Positions 18,201 to 26,881 are shown, counted from the stretch's first letter. The stretch: 64,000 bases of DNA from DAOUKH01 sp964291475 (GCA_964291475.2 OZ220082.1:23620-87619); one strand, 5' to 3'. Translations and numbers: made by a program. The notes: generated from the sequence alone by a model not told the origin.

Positions 18201-18839
18201 TCACAGCACCTCGTAGGCCCACATCTCGTACCAGATGTCGGGCTCGCCGTTGGGCATCGCCTGGAAGGGCGCGCCCCGGTCGAGTAGGCGCCACGTGCCC
18301 GCCGCCTCCAGCGCGGCCTGTTTGACGTCGAAGCCGCCCTCCGTGTAGAAGTCCGTCCGCATCGAGAAGACCACCGGCCCGCCCGTCTTGGTGACCCGGA
18401 CCAGCTCGTCCAGCGACTCCGGCGGCGCGTGGCCGTACGTCAGCACGCCGACGCACGTGGTGCCGGCGAAGGCGCCCGTGTCGAAGGGCAGCGGCTTCCC
18501 AAGCTCGCCGACCATGAGGTCCTCGTAGACCCCCTTCTCCTTTGCGGTCGCCAGCATCCCCGGCGACATGTCCAGCGCCGTGATGCGGCTGAAGCCGCGG
18601 CCGGCCATCTCCACGCCGACCATGCCGGTGCCGGCCCCCGCGTCGAGCACCTTTGCTCCCTTGTCGGCGACGTACTTCGCCAGGAGCTCGGCGCCGGCCC
18701 TCGGCGCGCTGAAGCCCAGCTCCTCCAGGTCGGCGTCGTACTTCGACGCCCAGCCGTCGTACTCGCTCGTCAGCTCCGTGTAGTCCTTCGCGTCATAGAC
18801 CCGCTGTATTCGATGCGTCCGTGCCTTCTCGCTCGTCAT
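18201..18839 (-). CDS. Class I SAM-dependent methyltransferase
   Basis: 212 residues. The SAM-binding motif I VLDAGAGTGMVGVEMA is followed by ITALDMSPGML (motif post-I) and a motif IV-like segment. The N-terminal text YDGWASKYDADLEELGF resembles Williams-Beuren-type and small-molecule methyltransferases. Start: ATG 18839 after GGGAGG. A TAGACT box at 18860-18865 (minus strand), in the context GGCGGTAGACT, is a candidate -10. The substrate is unknown. Confidence 0.83.
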   Translation of the reverse strand: MTSEKARTHRIQRVYDAKDYTELTSEYDGWASKYDADLEELGFSAPRAGAELLAKYVADKGAKVLDAGAGTGMVGVEMAGRGFSRITALDMSPGMLATAKEKGVYEDLMVGELGKPLPFDTGAFAGTTCVGVLTYGHAPPESLDELVRVTKTGGPVVFSMRTDFYTEGGFDVKQAALEAAGTWRLLDRGAPFQAMPNGEPDIWYEMWAYEVL

Positions 18840-18920
18840 GCACACCTCCCGGTCCCCAGAGTCTACCGCCATTGGTGAAACTCGCCCAAGTCCGTTTTCG
18901 TACTTACTGGTAAACGGCCC

Positions 18921-19285
18921 GCATTCGAGTTGCCGGTGGAAGGAACGGCACTGCCATAGGGAGCACTGCTAGAGAGGAGACCACCCATGCAGAGCAGAAC
19001 GTTGACGTCCCGATCACGCCAGGCACGTTTCCTGGCCATCGGCGCTGTCGCCGCGATCGTCGCTGTGACCACCCTCGCACTGACGCTATGCCCGGTCTTT
19101 TCCATCCGCTAGGACCGTCTGCAATCGAGTTGCCGGTGGAAGGAACCGCACTGCCGAGGGAGCACCCCTAGAGAGGAGACATCCCATGCAGAGCAGAACG
19201 TCGATGTCCCGATCGCGTTTGGCCGGCTTCCTGACCATCGCCGCTGTCATCGCGCTGGTTGTCGGAATGACCATCGCACTGACGC
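18921..19285 (+). repeat. Tandem duplication (unit about 199 bp)
   Basis: Two adjacent, highly similar units, about 18921-19086 and 19121-19285. Each has the same untranslated leader (CGAGTTGCCGGTGGAAGGAA, then GGGAGCAC and AGAGAGGAGA) and the start of the same small gene (ATGCAGAGCAGAACG, at 18987 and 19186). Similarity fades after the signal-peptide coding part. Confidence 0.88.
18987..19112 (+). pseudogene. Truncated copy of the small secreted peptide gene
   Basis: A 41-codon reading frame, MQSRTLTSRSRQARFLAIG and so on. Its first 34 or so residues parallel the signal peptide of the intact gene 199 bp downstream, but it ends CPVFSIR with no mature part. The ribosome site (AGAGGAGA) is intact. 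It may be a decayed duplicate or may still make a free membrane peptide. Pseudogene is the simpler reading. Confidence 0.6.
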
Positions 19286-19404
19286 AGCCGAGCCCGGCTC
19301 TCGCCCACCATGAACCGGTGTACCACAGCTGCCACCACCCGATCTCGGACGCGGGCTCCGGTCAGCTCGGGTTACCAGGTAGCGTCCTGCACAACGACTG
19401 CTAG
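19186..19404 (+). CDS. Small secreted His/Cys-containing peptide
   Basis: 72 residues. Residues 1-40 form a typical signal peptide (SRSRLAGFLTIAAVIALVVG, then SPALA before HHEPV). The mature peptide of about 32 residues is rich in His and has two Cys (HHEPVYHSCHHP near its start and a final NDC). Start: ATG 19186 with AGAGAGGAGA upstream. Metal binding or a disulfide-linked peptide are possibilities. I recognise no family. A partial copy of leader and signal peptide precedes it. Confidence 0.6.
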   Translation: MQSRTSMSRSRLAGFLTIAAVIALVVGMTIALTQPSPALAHHEPVYHSCHHPISDAGSGQLGLPGSVLHNDC

Positions 19405-19591
19405 TGGAGCTCGACTGTGCAGGCCCTCGAAGTCATCACGGCCCACCGGCAACTCGTAGCTCGTCGGCCGGCACGCCTGTGGTGCCGGCCGACTACCTTA
19501 AGCCTCCCTCTGGGAGGGACTGGGGGAGGGCACGGAGCGGGGAGTTTCTCCCTCTCCCGCTGGAGACCTTTGCGCAATCTTGAACCGAGTG

Positions 19592-19668
19592 GGGAGCAGC
19601 GCCCTGCGGACGCTCGCGCGCCTAACGGCGCGCGCCCTCTCTCAAATCTCCCCCAGCGGGGGAGAGGG
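19592..19668 (+). repeat. Tri-hairpin dispersed repeat, copy C
   Basis: Third copy, with loop changes and one arm mismatch in the first hairpin (GCGCCC versus GGACGC). It sits in the 900-bp gap between the small peptide gene and the Fn3 protein gene. Related hairpin-rich sequence surrounds it (19500-19570, and the GCAAAGGTCTCCGCTGGGAG text near 19711-19733). Confidence 0.8.
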
Positions 19669-19758
19669 AAGACCACCCCACTCCACCCGTTTTCCAACCA
19701 GCGGCGGGATTTGTGCAAAGGTCTCCGCTGGGAGAGGGTTGGGGTGAGGGATGGGGTG

Positions 19759-19815
19759 ACCCCCGGCTTCGGCTTCCTCGACACGCGGGGCAACCACGTC
19801 GGCTTCGACATCGAC
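19759..19815 (+). pseudogene. Short fragment of a family 3 amino-acid-binding-protein gene
   Basis: 57 bases nearly identical (about three differences) to 22699-22755 inside the binding-protein gene at 22555-23616. Both encode TPGFGFLDTRGNH, one residue, then GFDID. Nothing before or after resembles the gene: the left flank is repeat sequence and the right flank reads APKEGMGPDL. It is best explained as a relic or micro-duplication attached to the repeat. Confidence 0.7.
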
Positions 19816-19935
19816 GCGCCAAAGGAAGGAATGGGCCCCGACCTGCGGCTGGGCTGCTCACCCCTGTCGCCCCGGTACTGACCGCGGCGGCGGCGCTTGC
19901 ACCTAAGGCGGCGGCCATGTGAGCGGGGCCCCTGA

Positions 19936-20178
19936 GATCACGTTATCCGCTCTGCCTCACAACTTCAGATGTTCGCGCCCGCCACGGCAGGTCATCAGTA
20001 GCCGAGTGGCCCCAAGTTGGCCAAGCCTGCGCCAACATCTTGTTTTCAGCGCGGCGTCCATGCCATGCGGCCTTGTTTCCGCCCTGACGCTGCGCTGCTT
20101 AGCGCGGTGGCCGCTTGTGAGGATATGGCATAGTACTATCATCTATTATTGCTATTCTGCTCACGATTAGTTAGCATG
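19936..20178 (+). promoter_or_regulatory. Conserved upstream region 1 (before the Fn3 protein)
   Basis: This region aligns with 28411-28652, upstream of the other large secreted protein. Shared landmarks in the same order are GATCAC, CCTCACAA-TTCAGA, CGCCACG, TGCGG(C/T)CTTGTTTTCCGCC, GCGGTG, TTATGG-like text, ATGGCATAGTA and a final TAGCATG. The last 60 bases are much more AT-rich than the surroundings and probably hold the promoter. No gene is supported here. Confidence 0.6.
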
Positions 20179-20304
20179 CCTGCGTCATTGGGTGCCGGTC
20201 GGCCACCGTACGCTTTTCCCAGACCTGCAGCCTCAGCCATCAATCGCCGCCGAAGCGTCCGCCGGAACATCCGCGGACACCAAACATTGAAGGAGGAGGC
20301 CCAG

Positions 20305-22350
20305 GTGCGGAACTCTATGATTCTCCCGCGCATCACCCCGATTGTCGTGGCCCTCTTGGCGCTCGTTGCGGCGACCGTGCTCCCCTCGGCGCCTGAATCC
20401 GCGTCCGCCCAGGTGTACCGGCCCCCAGCCCCGACAGGCATCGACGCCCAGGCCGTGGACGAGGGCACCGTGCACGTCATCTGGACGGCCCACCCCAACG
20501 GGGCCAAGGACTACCGGGTGGCCTGGACGCCCGCAGGCAAGAAGTTCCGCGGATACCGTCTTACCGACTGGAACGCGTTCCCAACCGGCACCGCTCATAC
20601 CATCACAGGCCTAGAGGCGGGCTCGACTTACAAGGTCAAGGTCCGCGCAAGATTCAACTACGGCCTCCATTCAAGGTGGAGCACCGTGGTCACCGTGACG
20701 ACGCCCGCGCCGAAAGGCATCGCGCGGAGCGTCCAACACGATCCCCCGCAACAACTCCGCGCTTATACCAACGACGCATCCCCCGACAATCCGTGGGGGG
20801 CCATCTGGGTCGAATGGGATAACCCCTCCTTATTCGTGCAAGTCATCCGCACGGCTCCGGGATTGCCCAGTCATGCGAGAACCGCGACCACCACGACCAT
20901 CGTCCGCTATAGCGGATTGCGCCCGGACACAACCTACACGTTCGAGGTCAGGCTCGGGACATCAGCCAACGACTTAGGACCGGCGGGAACGGTAACCGCC
21001 ACCACGGCAAGCCCACCCCACCCAATGGACCTGAGGACGGCGATACTGACGACCGATGCAATCACCCTCGAATGGTCGGCGGACTTCAACCCCGAACCCG
21101 ACATGAAGACCCACGTGCGGCAAACACCGCACGGCAGCACCTCCCCCGACTACACCGAGGAATACGGCGGCGACGTCTATGCGCATGCCGAATCCCAGAC
21201 CTTCGCCGGCGGAGACCGGTACACCTACGAGGTATGGTTCAGCGTCGAGGCCGGCGACACGCGATACTCCGGCATGACGGCAGCCCTGGATGTAACCGTT
21301 CCCCACCATGACCAACCTCAGGACTTGACCGCCAGCCCGCGCATCGGGACCACGTCATTGAACTGGGCCCTCCCTACCGGCCACGCCGTCACCCGGCACT
21401 GGGTGGAGCGCCGTCAGGGTACCTCCAGCGAGTTCGAGACCGTTCGCCAAGAGGAGACGCCGGCCACGAGCTTCCATGACAACTTCCTCGACGAACACGG
21501 GGACTGGAAGGAAGGCACCGTCTACCAGTACCGCGTCTATCTTGGGGATGCCGACGGCTGGGGCAATCCCGTACAAATCGAGGTAACCACGCCGGAACTC
21601 CCCGAGCTGGCCGCCCCAACGAACGTCCGGGTGGTCAACGCCACGCTGACGAACGACGTGTATGAAGTTGACGGACAGGATCCCCAGTTGGTGTGGGACG
21701 TCCCCTCCGAGCAGGATGGCGGAGGCGTCGGAGTCCGGGTCCGCCGACAGCTCATCGACCCGCCCGAGGGCGTCACCTGCTTGGACCCGGGCGAGTGCCC
21801 CGTCATGACACTCTACGACGGCTCCCGCCCCAGCAGCTACACCGACTCTTGGAACGGCGGCGGCAGGTACCGGTACTGGGTACAGTTCGTCGGACGTGAC
21901 AAGACCCGCGGCCCCCAGACCGCGATCGACGTCCAGGTCTCCAGCCAGCCGTCCCCTCGGCACGTGGCCCCCACCAACGTGCGCTTGACCGCGGGGCCGG
22001 CGACCGGAGCGGCCCGGTTTACGGTCACCTGGAGAGGCGAACGCGGTCACCCCGGTTACCTAGTGCAATGGAGGCGGTCGGACCAGCAGTACAATGCCGG
22101 CGAGACTGGAACTCGCAGCGTCCTCGATGTCGCCAGCAACCGCCTCAACATGTGGGAGGCCGACGGCCGCCAACATCAGCCCGCCAGAACTCACGTCTCG
22201 TGGAACATTCAAGGGAACGCAACGCCAGACCCCTGGAACACCACCTACTACGTCAGGGTAGGCACTTGCAAGACCAGCGACTGCGCAATCGATGACGTCG
22301 TCTTCGCACCCGAAGTCAACGCGCACCTGGGGCGCAATCCCTATGGCTGA
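20305..22350 (+). CDS. Secreted multi-fibronectin type III protein
   Basis: 681 residues. Signal peptide at residues 1-36 (ITPIVVALLALVAATVLPS, then ESASAQ). The mature part is a chain of about six fibronectin type III-like domains, each of about 90 residues, with the usual Trp near the start, Tyr-Arg/Lys-Val text and TITGLEAGSTYKVKVRAR-type endings. There is no membrane anchor, sortase motif or catalytic motif, so a surface or matrix adhesin is likely. Start: GTG 20305 with an ideal AGGAGGAGG. An upstream ATG at 20176 in the same frame is possible, but it would bury the signal. It shares its upstream region with the gene at 28661. Confidence 0.75.
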   Translation: MRNSMILPRITPIVVALLALVAATVLPSAPESASAQVYRPPAPTGIDAQAVDEGTVHVIWTAHPNGAKDYRVAWTPAGKKFRGYRLTDWNAFPTGTAHTITGLEAGSTYKVKVRARFNYGLHSRWSTVVTVTTPAPKGIARSVQHDPPQQLRAYTNDASPDNPWGAIWVEWDNPSLFVQVIRTAPGLPSHARTATTTTIVRYSGLRPDTTYTFEVRLGTSANDLGPAGTVTATTASPPHPMDLRTAILTTDAITLEWSADFNPEPDMKTHVRQTPHGSTSPDYTEEYGGDVYAHAESQTFAGGDRYTYEVWFSVEAGDTRYSGMTAALDVTVPHHDQPQDLTASPRIGTTSLNWALPTGHAVTRHWVERRQGTSSEFETVRQEETPATSFHDNFLDEHGDWKEGTVYQYRVYLGDADGWGNPVQIEVTTPELPELAAPTNVRVVNATLTNDVYEVDGQDPQLVWDVPSEQDGGGVGVRVRRQLIDPPEGVTCLDPGECPVMTLYDGSRPSSYTDSWNGGGRYRYWVQFVGRDKTRGPQTAIDVQVSSQPSPRHVAPTNVRLTAGPATGAARFTVTWRGERGHPGYLVQWRRSDQQYNAGETGTRSVLDVASNRLNMWEADGRQHQPARTHVSWNIQGNATPDPWNTTYYVRVGTCKTSDCAIDDVVFAPEVNAHLGRNPYG

Positions 22351-22400
22351 CCCCAGGGGAAGAAGAGGGGAGGCCTTTGCGTAACTCGCGTCGCTAGCAG

Positions 22401-22445
22401 GGGATCGTCCCTGTATGGGCGATTCACGAATCGCCTGTTCCCCCA
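22401..22445 (+). repeat. REP-like palindromic element, copy 2
   Basis: CCCTGTATGGGCGATTC, two bases, GAATCGCCTGTTCCCCC. The 8-bp arms GGCGATTC/GAATCGCC (22418-22435) pair perfectly. It has the same plan as the elements at 1679, 48998 and 49068, and lies in the 204-bp gap before the amino-acid-binding lipoprotein. Confidence 0.6.
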
Positions 22446-22554
22446 TCCCCAGAGCAATTACGCAACGGCCTCCAAGGGGAGAGCTGTGTAGGGTGGGGCG
22501 CGGTGTGGCGAGAGGCAGTATCATGAGGGGCGCCGCGCTCACGGGCGGCGTCTC

Positions 22555-23616
22555 ATGGCGATGCGCTCCCTCCTCATCCTTGCCGCCCTCGCGCTGACCG
22601 CCGCCGTCGCCTGCACCTCTGCCGGGGATGATGACGGCGAGTTGCGCCTCGCCTCGGTCCGCGACCGGGGCAAGGTGGTCTGCGCGACCCTCGACGATAC
22701 CCCCGGCTTCGGCTTCCTCGACACGCGAGGCAACCACACGGGCTTCGACATCGACCTCTGCCGCGCCGTCGCGGCGGCGACCCTCGGCGAGGCCGACGCC
22801 GTCGAGCTGCGCATCATCGACGCCGCGGAGCGCGGCCCCGTCATGCAGAGCGGCGAGGTCGACCTGCTCATCTTCGTGACGACGTGGACCAGCTCGCGGG
22901 ACGCCGCCTGGGGCGACTTCGTGCCGACGATGTTCTATGACGGCCAGGGGTTCATGGTGCCCGCCCGGCTCGGCGTCTCGAGCGCCTACGACTTGGGCGG
23001 CGCGTCGGTCTGCACCCTGGCCGGCACGACCAGCGAGCTGAACGCGCAGGACTTCTTCAGCCAGAACCGGCTGGACTACACCGCGAGCATCTTCGAGTCC
23101 GCCGACGTGACCCTGGACGCCTACACCAGCGGCGCCTGCGACGTCTTCACCACCGACCGCTCCGCCCTGGCCGCGCTCCGGTCCAGCCTCCCTAACCCCG
23201 ACGAGCACGTCATTCTGCCCGAGGTCATCTCGGAGGAGCCGCTCACCCCGCTCGTCCCGCACGGCGACAGCCAGTGGTTCGACGTCGTGAAGACGGTGAT
23301 GGGCATCCTCATCCAGGGCGAAGCGCTGGGCGTCGACTCCACCAACATCGCCGAGCGCGCCGCCTCGGACAACGTCAAGGTGCGGCGCCTCCTTGGCGTC
23401 GAGGGCGCCTGGGGCCAGCAGGACCTGGGCCTCGACCCCACCGTCGCCCAGACCGTCATCGCGCAGGTCGGCAACTACGGCGAGATCTACGACCGCCACC
23501 TCGGTTCAGGCGGCCTCGGCCTCCCGCGCGAGGGGGGCCGCAACGCCCTCTGGTCCGACGCCCCCTGCACCGACTGCCCCAAGGGCGGCCAGATCTACGC
23601 CCCGCCGCTCCGGTAG
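22555..23616 (+). CDS. Amino-acid ABC transporter substrate-binding lipoprotein (family 3, AapJ-like)
   Basis: 353 residues. Signal peptide with lipobox AVAC (Cys20), then the family 3 binding-protein fold: VRDRGKVVCATLDDTPGFGFLD and GFDIDLCRAVAAATLG. The long form ending in QVGNYGEIYDRHLG is typical of AapJ/BztA general amino-acid receptors. No permease or ATPase gene is near, so it is an orphan receptor and must share a transporter encoded elsewhere. Start: ATG 22555 or 22561, with no strong ribosome site. A 57-bp piece of it is duplicated at 19759-19815. Confidence 0.85.
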   Translation: MAMRSLLILAALALTAAVACTSAGDDDGELRLASVRDRGKVVCATLDDTPGFGFLDTRGNHTGFDIDLCRAVAAATLGEADAVELRIIDAAERGPVMQSGEVDLLIFVTTWTSSRDAAWGDFVPTMFYDGQGFMVPARLGVSSAYDLGGASVCTLAGTTSELNAQDFFSQNRLDYTASIFESADVTLDAYTSGACDVFTTDRSALAALRSSLPNPDEHVILPEVISEEPLTPLVPHGDSQWFDVVKTVMGILIQGEALGVDSTNIAERAASDNVKVRRLLGVEGAWGQQDLGLDPTVAQTVIAQVGNYGEIYDRHLGSGGLGLPREGGRNALWSDAPCTDCPKGGQIYAPPLR

Positions 23617-23668
23617 GGGGCACCACTCTTCTCGACGTGTGCAGCGAGGGATACCCGCTCGCACTCCT

Positions 23669-23742
23669 GATCGTCCTGCGGGATGCTCAGGAGCAGTTCA
23701 ACCAGCGTCGGTGGGTCGGCCTTCTCGAGCCGGCGCAGTCGG
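23669..23742 (-). pseudogene. Remnant of a Phd-type antitoxin gene
   Basis: Read on the minus strand this encodes RLEKADPPTLVELLLSIPQDD, almost the same as the C-terminal half of the antitoxin at 28006-28260 (RLEKADAPTLGELLLSIPQDD). The DNA is also similar. The N-terminal DNA-binding half and a toxin are absent: upstream text is unrelated (RRPCAGTTVITATC). It lies between two convergent genes. Confidence 0.7.
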
Positions 23743-23863
23743 CACGTCGCCGTGATCACCGTCGTACCAGCGCAGGGTCTTCGGGTCGCCGAAAGCTTCG
23801 CTCTTGCGCCTGCCGCCCGGCAGTTGTCGCAATGCAGCTTCCCCGCGGCCTGGACGTGGACCG

Positions 23864-25522
23864 TCACCCACCGAACGCAGCCGAGGCCCAGCCGACGGCG
23901 GCGGCGACCGCGACGGCAAAGGCGGACTGCTGCATGACAAGCCTGCCCGTGAACCCTAGTCCGAGTTCGCGCCCAATCGTAATCGCGGTTACCAGGCATG
24001 GCAGCACCGTTCCGGCGAGGAATGTTGCAACCAGCAACTGGGCCGCGCTCAACGAGGCGACGGTGCCGGCCTCGGCCAGGAGCAGTATGCCGTCCTTACG
24101 GACAGCGGCGAGCACCGTCGGCAGTGCCGCGTCCGCCGGCAGTGCGAACACGGCCATCGCCGGCGCCAGCAAGCCCCCCGCTGCATCGAGCACGCCCGAC
24201 CAGTCGAGGAGTGAGGCAACCATGGCGATCGCCAAGAACGTCGGGAGCGCCGTGTGGAAAAATGCCCAGACCGTCCCTCGTGCCTCTGCCCCGACTGCCG
24301 CGAAGGACGGCCGGGTGAGGAAGGTGCGGGGTTCGATGAGCAGTGTGTTGAGTGTCGACCGCGCGGCAGGCTGACTGATGAGGCGCGTGTAGACGAGCGT
24401 CGCCGCGACCAGCATCGCCAGGTACGGCACGACGAGACTGCTCTTGTCGGCGGCGGCAAAAACCGCGAGCGTCGCGCCGAGTTGGTACGAGCAGGCGGAC
24501 CCGAAGGAGATCGCGCCGACGGTCGTCGGCCGGGTGCAGGCAGAGCAAGAGCGTGTCGAGACGATTGCCGGGACGTTGCAGCCGAAGCCCATCAGCACTC
24601 GCGTCACGTCGCGCCCGTGCAGGCCGACCGGCCGCAACAGAGGGTGGAGCGCCGTCCCGATGCGGTCGGCGAGGCCGCTCACCTTGTAGACGCTGATCAA
24701 CACCGAGTAGACCAGCACCGTCGGGACCGCCCATACGAACAGCAACGGCCCCATCGTGAGCAATCCATAGTCAGCGGCGAGCACAGCCCCGAGCGGTCCC
24801 GGCCAGCCCTCTATTCTCTCGGCCAGGGGTGTCGTGCTCGCCACGGCCAGCGGGTCAAGCCAGGCGGCAACCTGGTTCGCGCCGAGCACTGCGAGCAGAG
24901 CGGGCAAGATCAGGAGGACGACCGCCGTCGCTGGACCTGCGACCGTGTGGTCGAGGAGTCCGCGCCGCGGCTCGATCCGCAACCCCGCTCGCACCGGCGT
25001 TCGCTCATGGCGGACTGTACCGGGCGCCGTGACGCCGCCCTGCAATTCCTCGAGCGCCGCGGCATCGGGACGGCGCGCATCGAGTACCACGAATGGCAGT
25101 CCGGTCGCCAGCGACATGCGCGCGACCGCCTCGCGGGCGGAGGCGTGGTCGGCGACGAGGTCCCAGCGTGTTACGGCGATGCTCGCCCGCCTCCCACGCA
25201 CGAGCGGCAAGAGAAGGTCAAGGTCCTCGTCGAGCTGGGTCGCGGAGGCGACGAGCAGCACCTCGTCCACGTCCTTGAGCGCCGCCAACGTGCGGCGCAC
25301 GGTGCCGGCATCGGAGGCGCGGTGTAGCCCCGGCGTATCCACGAAAACCCGGCTGGAGGTCGTGTGCTCGCTGCAGGGTACCGCAGCGCCGCGGAAGTCT
25401 ACGCTCCGCGCAGGACGGCCCGTTAAGGCACGGACCAGCGCGGACTTGCCAACGCTCGCGCGTCCGAGGACCAACGTGGTGGGGGGCGCCTCGACGTCGA
25501 TGCCATGTCGGTCAGCACGCAC
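23864..25522 (-). CDS. FeoB-like GTPase-linked metal transporter
   Basis: 552 residues. The N-terminal G domain has P-loop GRASVGKS (20-27) and DTPG (62-65). The G4 motif is degenerate (TRWD instead of NKxD), so nucleotide selectivity may be altered. The membrane part has paired Gate domains, including GFGCNVPAI, the FeoB signature, and a duplicated SFGSACSYQL-type half. FeoB imports ferrous iron. FeoA is not nearby. Start: GTG 25522 overlaps the 3' end of the upstream oxidoreductase gene by 11 bases and has GGAG four bases upstream, so the two are translationally coupled. The cargo could be iron or another divalent metal. Confidence 0.8.
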   Translation of the reverse strand: MRADRHGIDVEAPPTTLVLGRASVGKSALVRALTGRPARSVDFRGAAVPCSEHTTSSRVFVDTPGLHRASDAGTVRRTLAALKDVDEVLLVASATQLDEDLDLLLPLVRGRRASIAVTRWDLVADHASAREAVARMSLATGLPFVVLDARRPDAAALEELQGGVTAPGTVRHERTPVRAGLRIEPRRGLLDHTVAGPATAVVLLILPALLAVLGANQVAAWLDPLAVASTTPLAERIEGWPGPLGAVLAADYGLLTMGPLLFVWAVPTVLVYSVLISVYKVSGLADRIGTALHPLLRPVGLHGRDVTRVLMGFGCNVPAIVSTRSCSACTRPTTVGAISFGSACSYQLGATLAVFAAADKSSLVVPYLAMLVAATLVYTRLISQPAARSTLNTLLIEPRTFLTRPSFAAVGAEARGTVWAFFHTALPTFLAIAMVASLLDWSGVLDAAGGLLAPAMAVFALPADAALPTVLAAVRKDGILLLAEAGTVASLSAAQLLVATFLAGTVLPCLVTAITIGRELGLGFTGRLVMQQSAFAVAVAAAVGWASAAFGG

Positions 25523-26678
25523 AGGACTCCGCGCAGCAAGAGAGGTCGTCCAGGTACATCCCCGCGGCTCGGTGGGCCGCAACGGCTTCCGTCGTGTCCT
25601 TTCCGAGGCGCTGTGCGATCGCATCGGCGACGATGGCGAAGCGCTGGCGGAACTTGTAAATGAAGCAGAAGTTCACGCCCCGGTGCGCGACCATGGGGCC
25701 GGAAAGGAACAGGCCGGGCACCAGCGTGGATTCGTCGGCCTCTTCGGTGACGACGGGAGCGCCGTCCTCATCGTACGCAATCAGGCCGTCGAGGTGGCCG
25801 AGGGACCCCTTGAAGCCGGTTGCCAGAATCGGGCGTGTCTCGCTCGCCCACTCGCGGCCGTCCGAGGCCTGTACCACCCACGTGTCACCGTCCGGGCGCA
25901 CCGACATGATGTCGACACTGTCGACGAGGTCCAAGGCTCCTGTGGAATCGGCCCATTCCAGACGTTCGCGGGAAAACGGGGAGAGGGAGATGCTGGGGTC
26001 CGGGTCTTCTCTCTTCCATGTCGCATATCGCGCCAGCACGGTCACGTTCTTCTCCAGCATCACGAGCGAGACGGCCGCGTCGGCGGCGCTCTCGTAGCCG
26101 CCGATCACCGTGAAACGGTCGCCCTCGAGCTCCTGCCATGTGCGGACCTCTGAGGAGTGGCAGCAGCATTCTGCGCCCGCGAACGGATGGAGCTCCGGGT
26201 ACTGGAACTCTCCGGCCGCCCAGATGACATGTCGCGCCCGCACCGGCCGGCCGGTCGTCGTGAGGGTGAACGTTCCGTCATCCTCGACTGCGACGGAGCA
26301 GACATCGACGCCCGACTCGACGGAGAGCTGATAGTGCTTGACGACGGCGTCGAGGTACTTCGCATAGGCGATTCCGCTGGGGTGTTCGCGGTCCAGCGTG
26401 TAGGCCGGCGAGGTGCCGGCGACGATCGCGTTGAGGTCGAGCAACCCGAACGCGTTCGCAGTAAACGACGGCGTGATCAGGCGCATCTCTTGCGGCCACC
26501 GCCGGAACGAGGCGCCGACCTCGTGGCGATCGAGGATAACGATGTCGTTGACGCCGAACTCCTTGAGGGCAACCGCGCATCCAAGTCCGGCCGGCCCCGC
26601 GCCCACGATCGCGACCTGGTGGAGGCGCGGCCGTTTCGGGGCCTGGTCCCGCCGCCGTAGTCTGCCCTTTTTGCTCAT
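25512..26678 (-). CDS. FAD/NAD(P)-dependent oxidoreductase (CzcO-like) with a Cys-rich C-terminus
   Basis: 388 residues. The FAD motif VGAGPAGLGCA is at about 25-35, and there is a second dinucleotide motif VIGGYESAADAA. Overall it resembles flavin monooxygenase-like and CzcO flavoproteins, which often accompany metal transporters. The last eight residues, CCAESCAC (Cys381, 382, 386, 388), form a compact thiol cluster suited to metal or redox chemistry. Start: ATG 26678 with GGGAGGA upstream. It overlaps the FeoB-like gene. A joint role in metal reduction and uptake is an inference. Confidence 0.78.
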   Translation of the reverse strand: MSKKGRLRRRDQAPKRPRLHQVAIVGAGPAGLGCAVALKEFGVNDIVILDRHEVGASFRRWPQEMRLITPSFTANAFGLLDLNAIVAGTSPAYTLDREHPSGIAYAKYLDAVVKHYQLSVESGVDVCSVAVEDDGTFTLTTTGRPVRARHVIWAAGEFQYPELHPFAGAECCCHSSEVRTWQELEGDRFTVIGGYESAADAAVSLVMLEKNVTVLARYATWKREDPDPSISLSPFSRERLEWADSTGALDLVDSVDIMSVRPDGDTWVVQASDGREWASETRPILATGFKGSLGHLDGLIAYDEDGAPVVTEEADESTLVPGLFLSGPMVAHRGVNFCFIYKFRQRFAIVADAIAQRLGKDTTEAVAAHRAAGMYLDDLSCCAESCAC

Positions 26679-26855
26679 GCAAGCTTCCTCCCGAACTCTT
26701 GTTTACGACCCCCCAGCATCGCAGTATTGATACCTCATGTCAATAGCGCCCGTGATGAACGCCCTCACTCGTGCAGGAGGCTCGCATCTGTACCATGGGC
26801 ACGCTGCCCCACCTGCGCGGCACGCTCTCACCGCAATCGGCGAGACGCATGGGTT

Positions 26856-26881
26856 GGAACAAAGGCGGCGGGGAATTCGTC
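26856..26881 (+). promoter_or_regulatory. Possible ECF-sigma-type promoter
   Basis: GGAAC (26856-26860) and CGTC (26878-26881) separated by 17 bases, the classic -35/-10 pair of extracytoplasmic-function sigma factors, about 47 bases before the DUF6174-like lipoprotein. It lies within the 249-bp gap 26679-26927 between divergent genes. Pattern match only. Confidence 0.3.

Noticed and set aside
19417..19922. Small proteins in the repeat region
   Set aside because: These frames run through the hairpin repeats and the captured gene piece. There is no ribosome site or family similarity.
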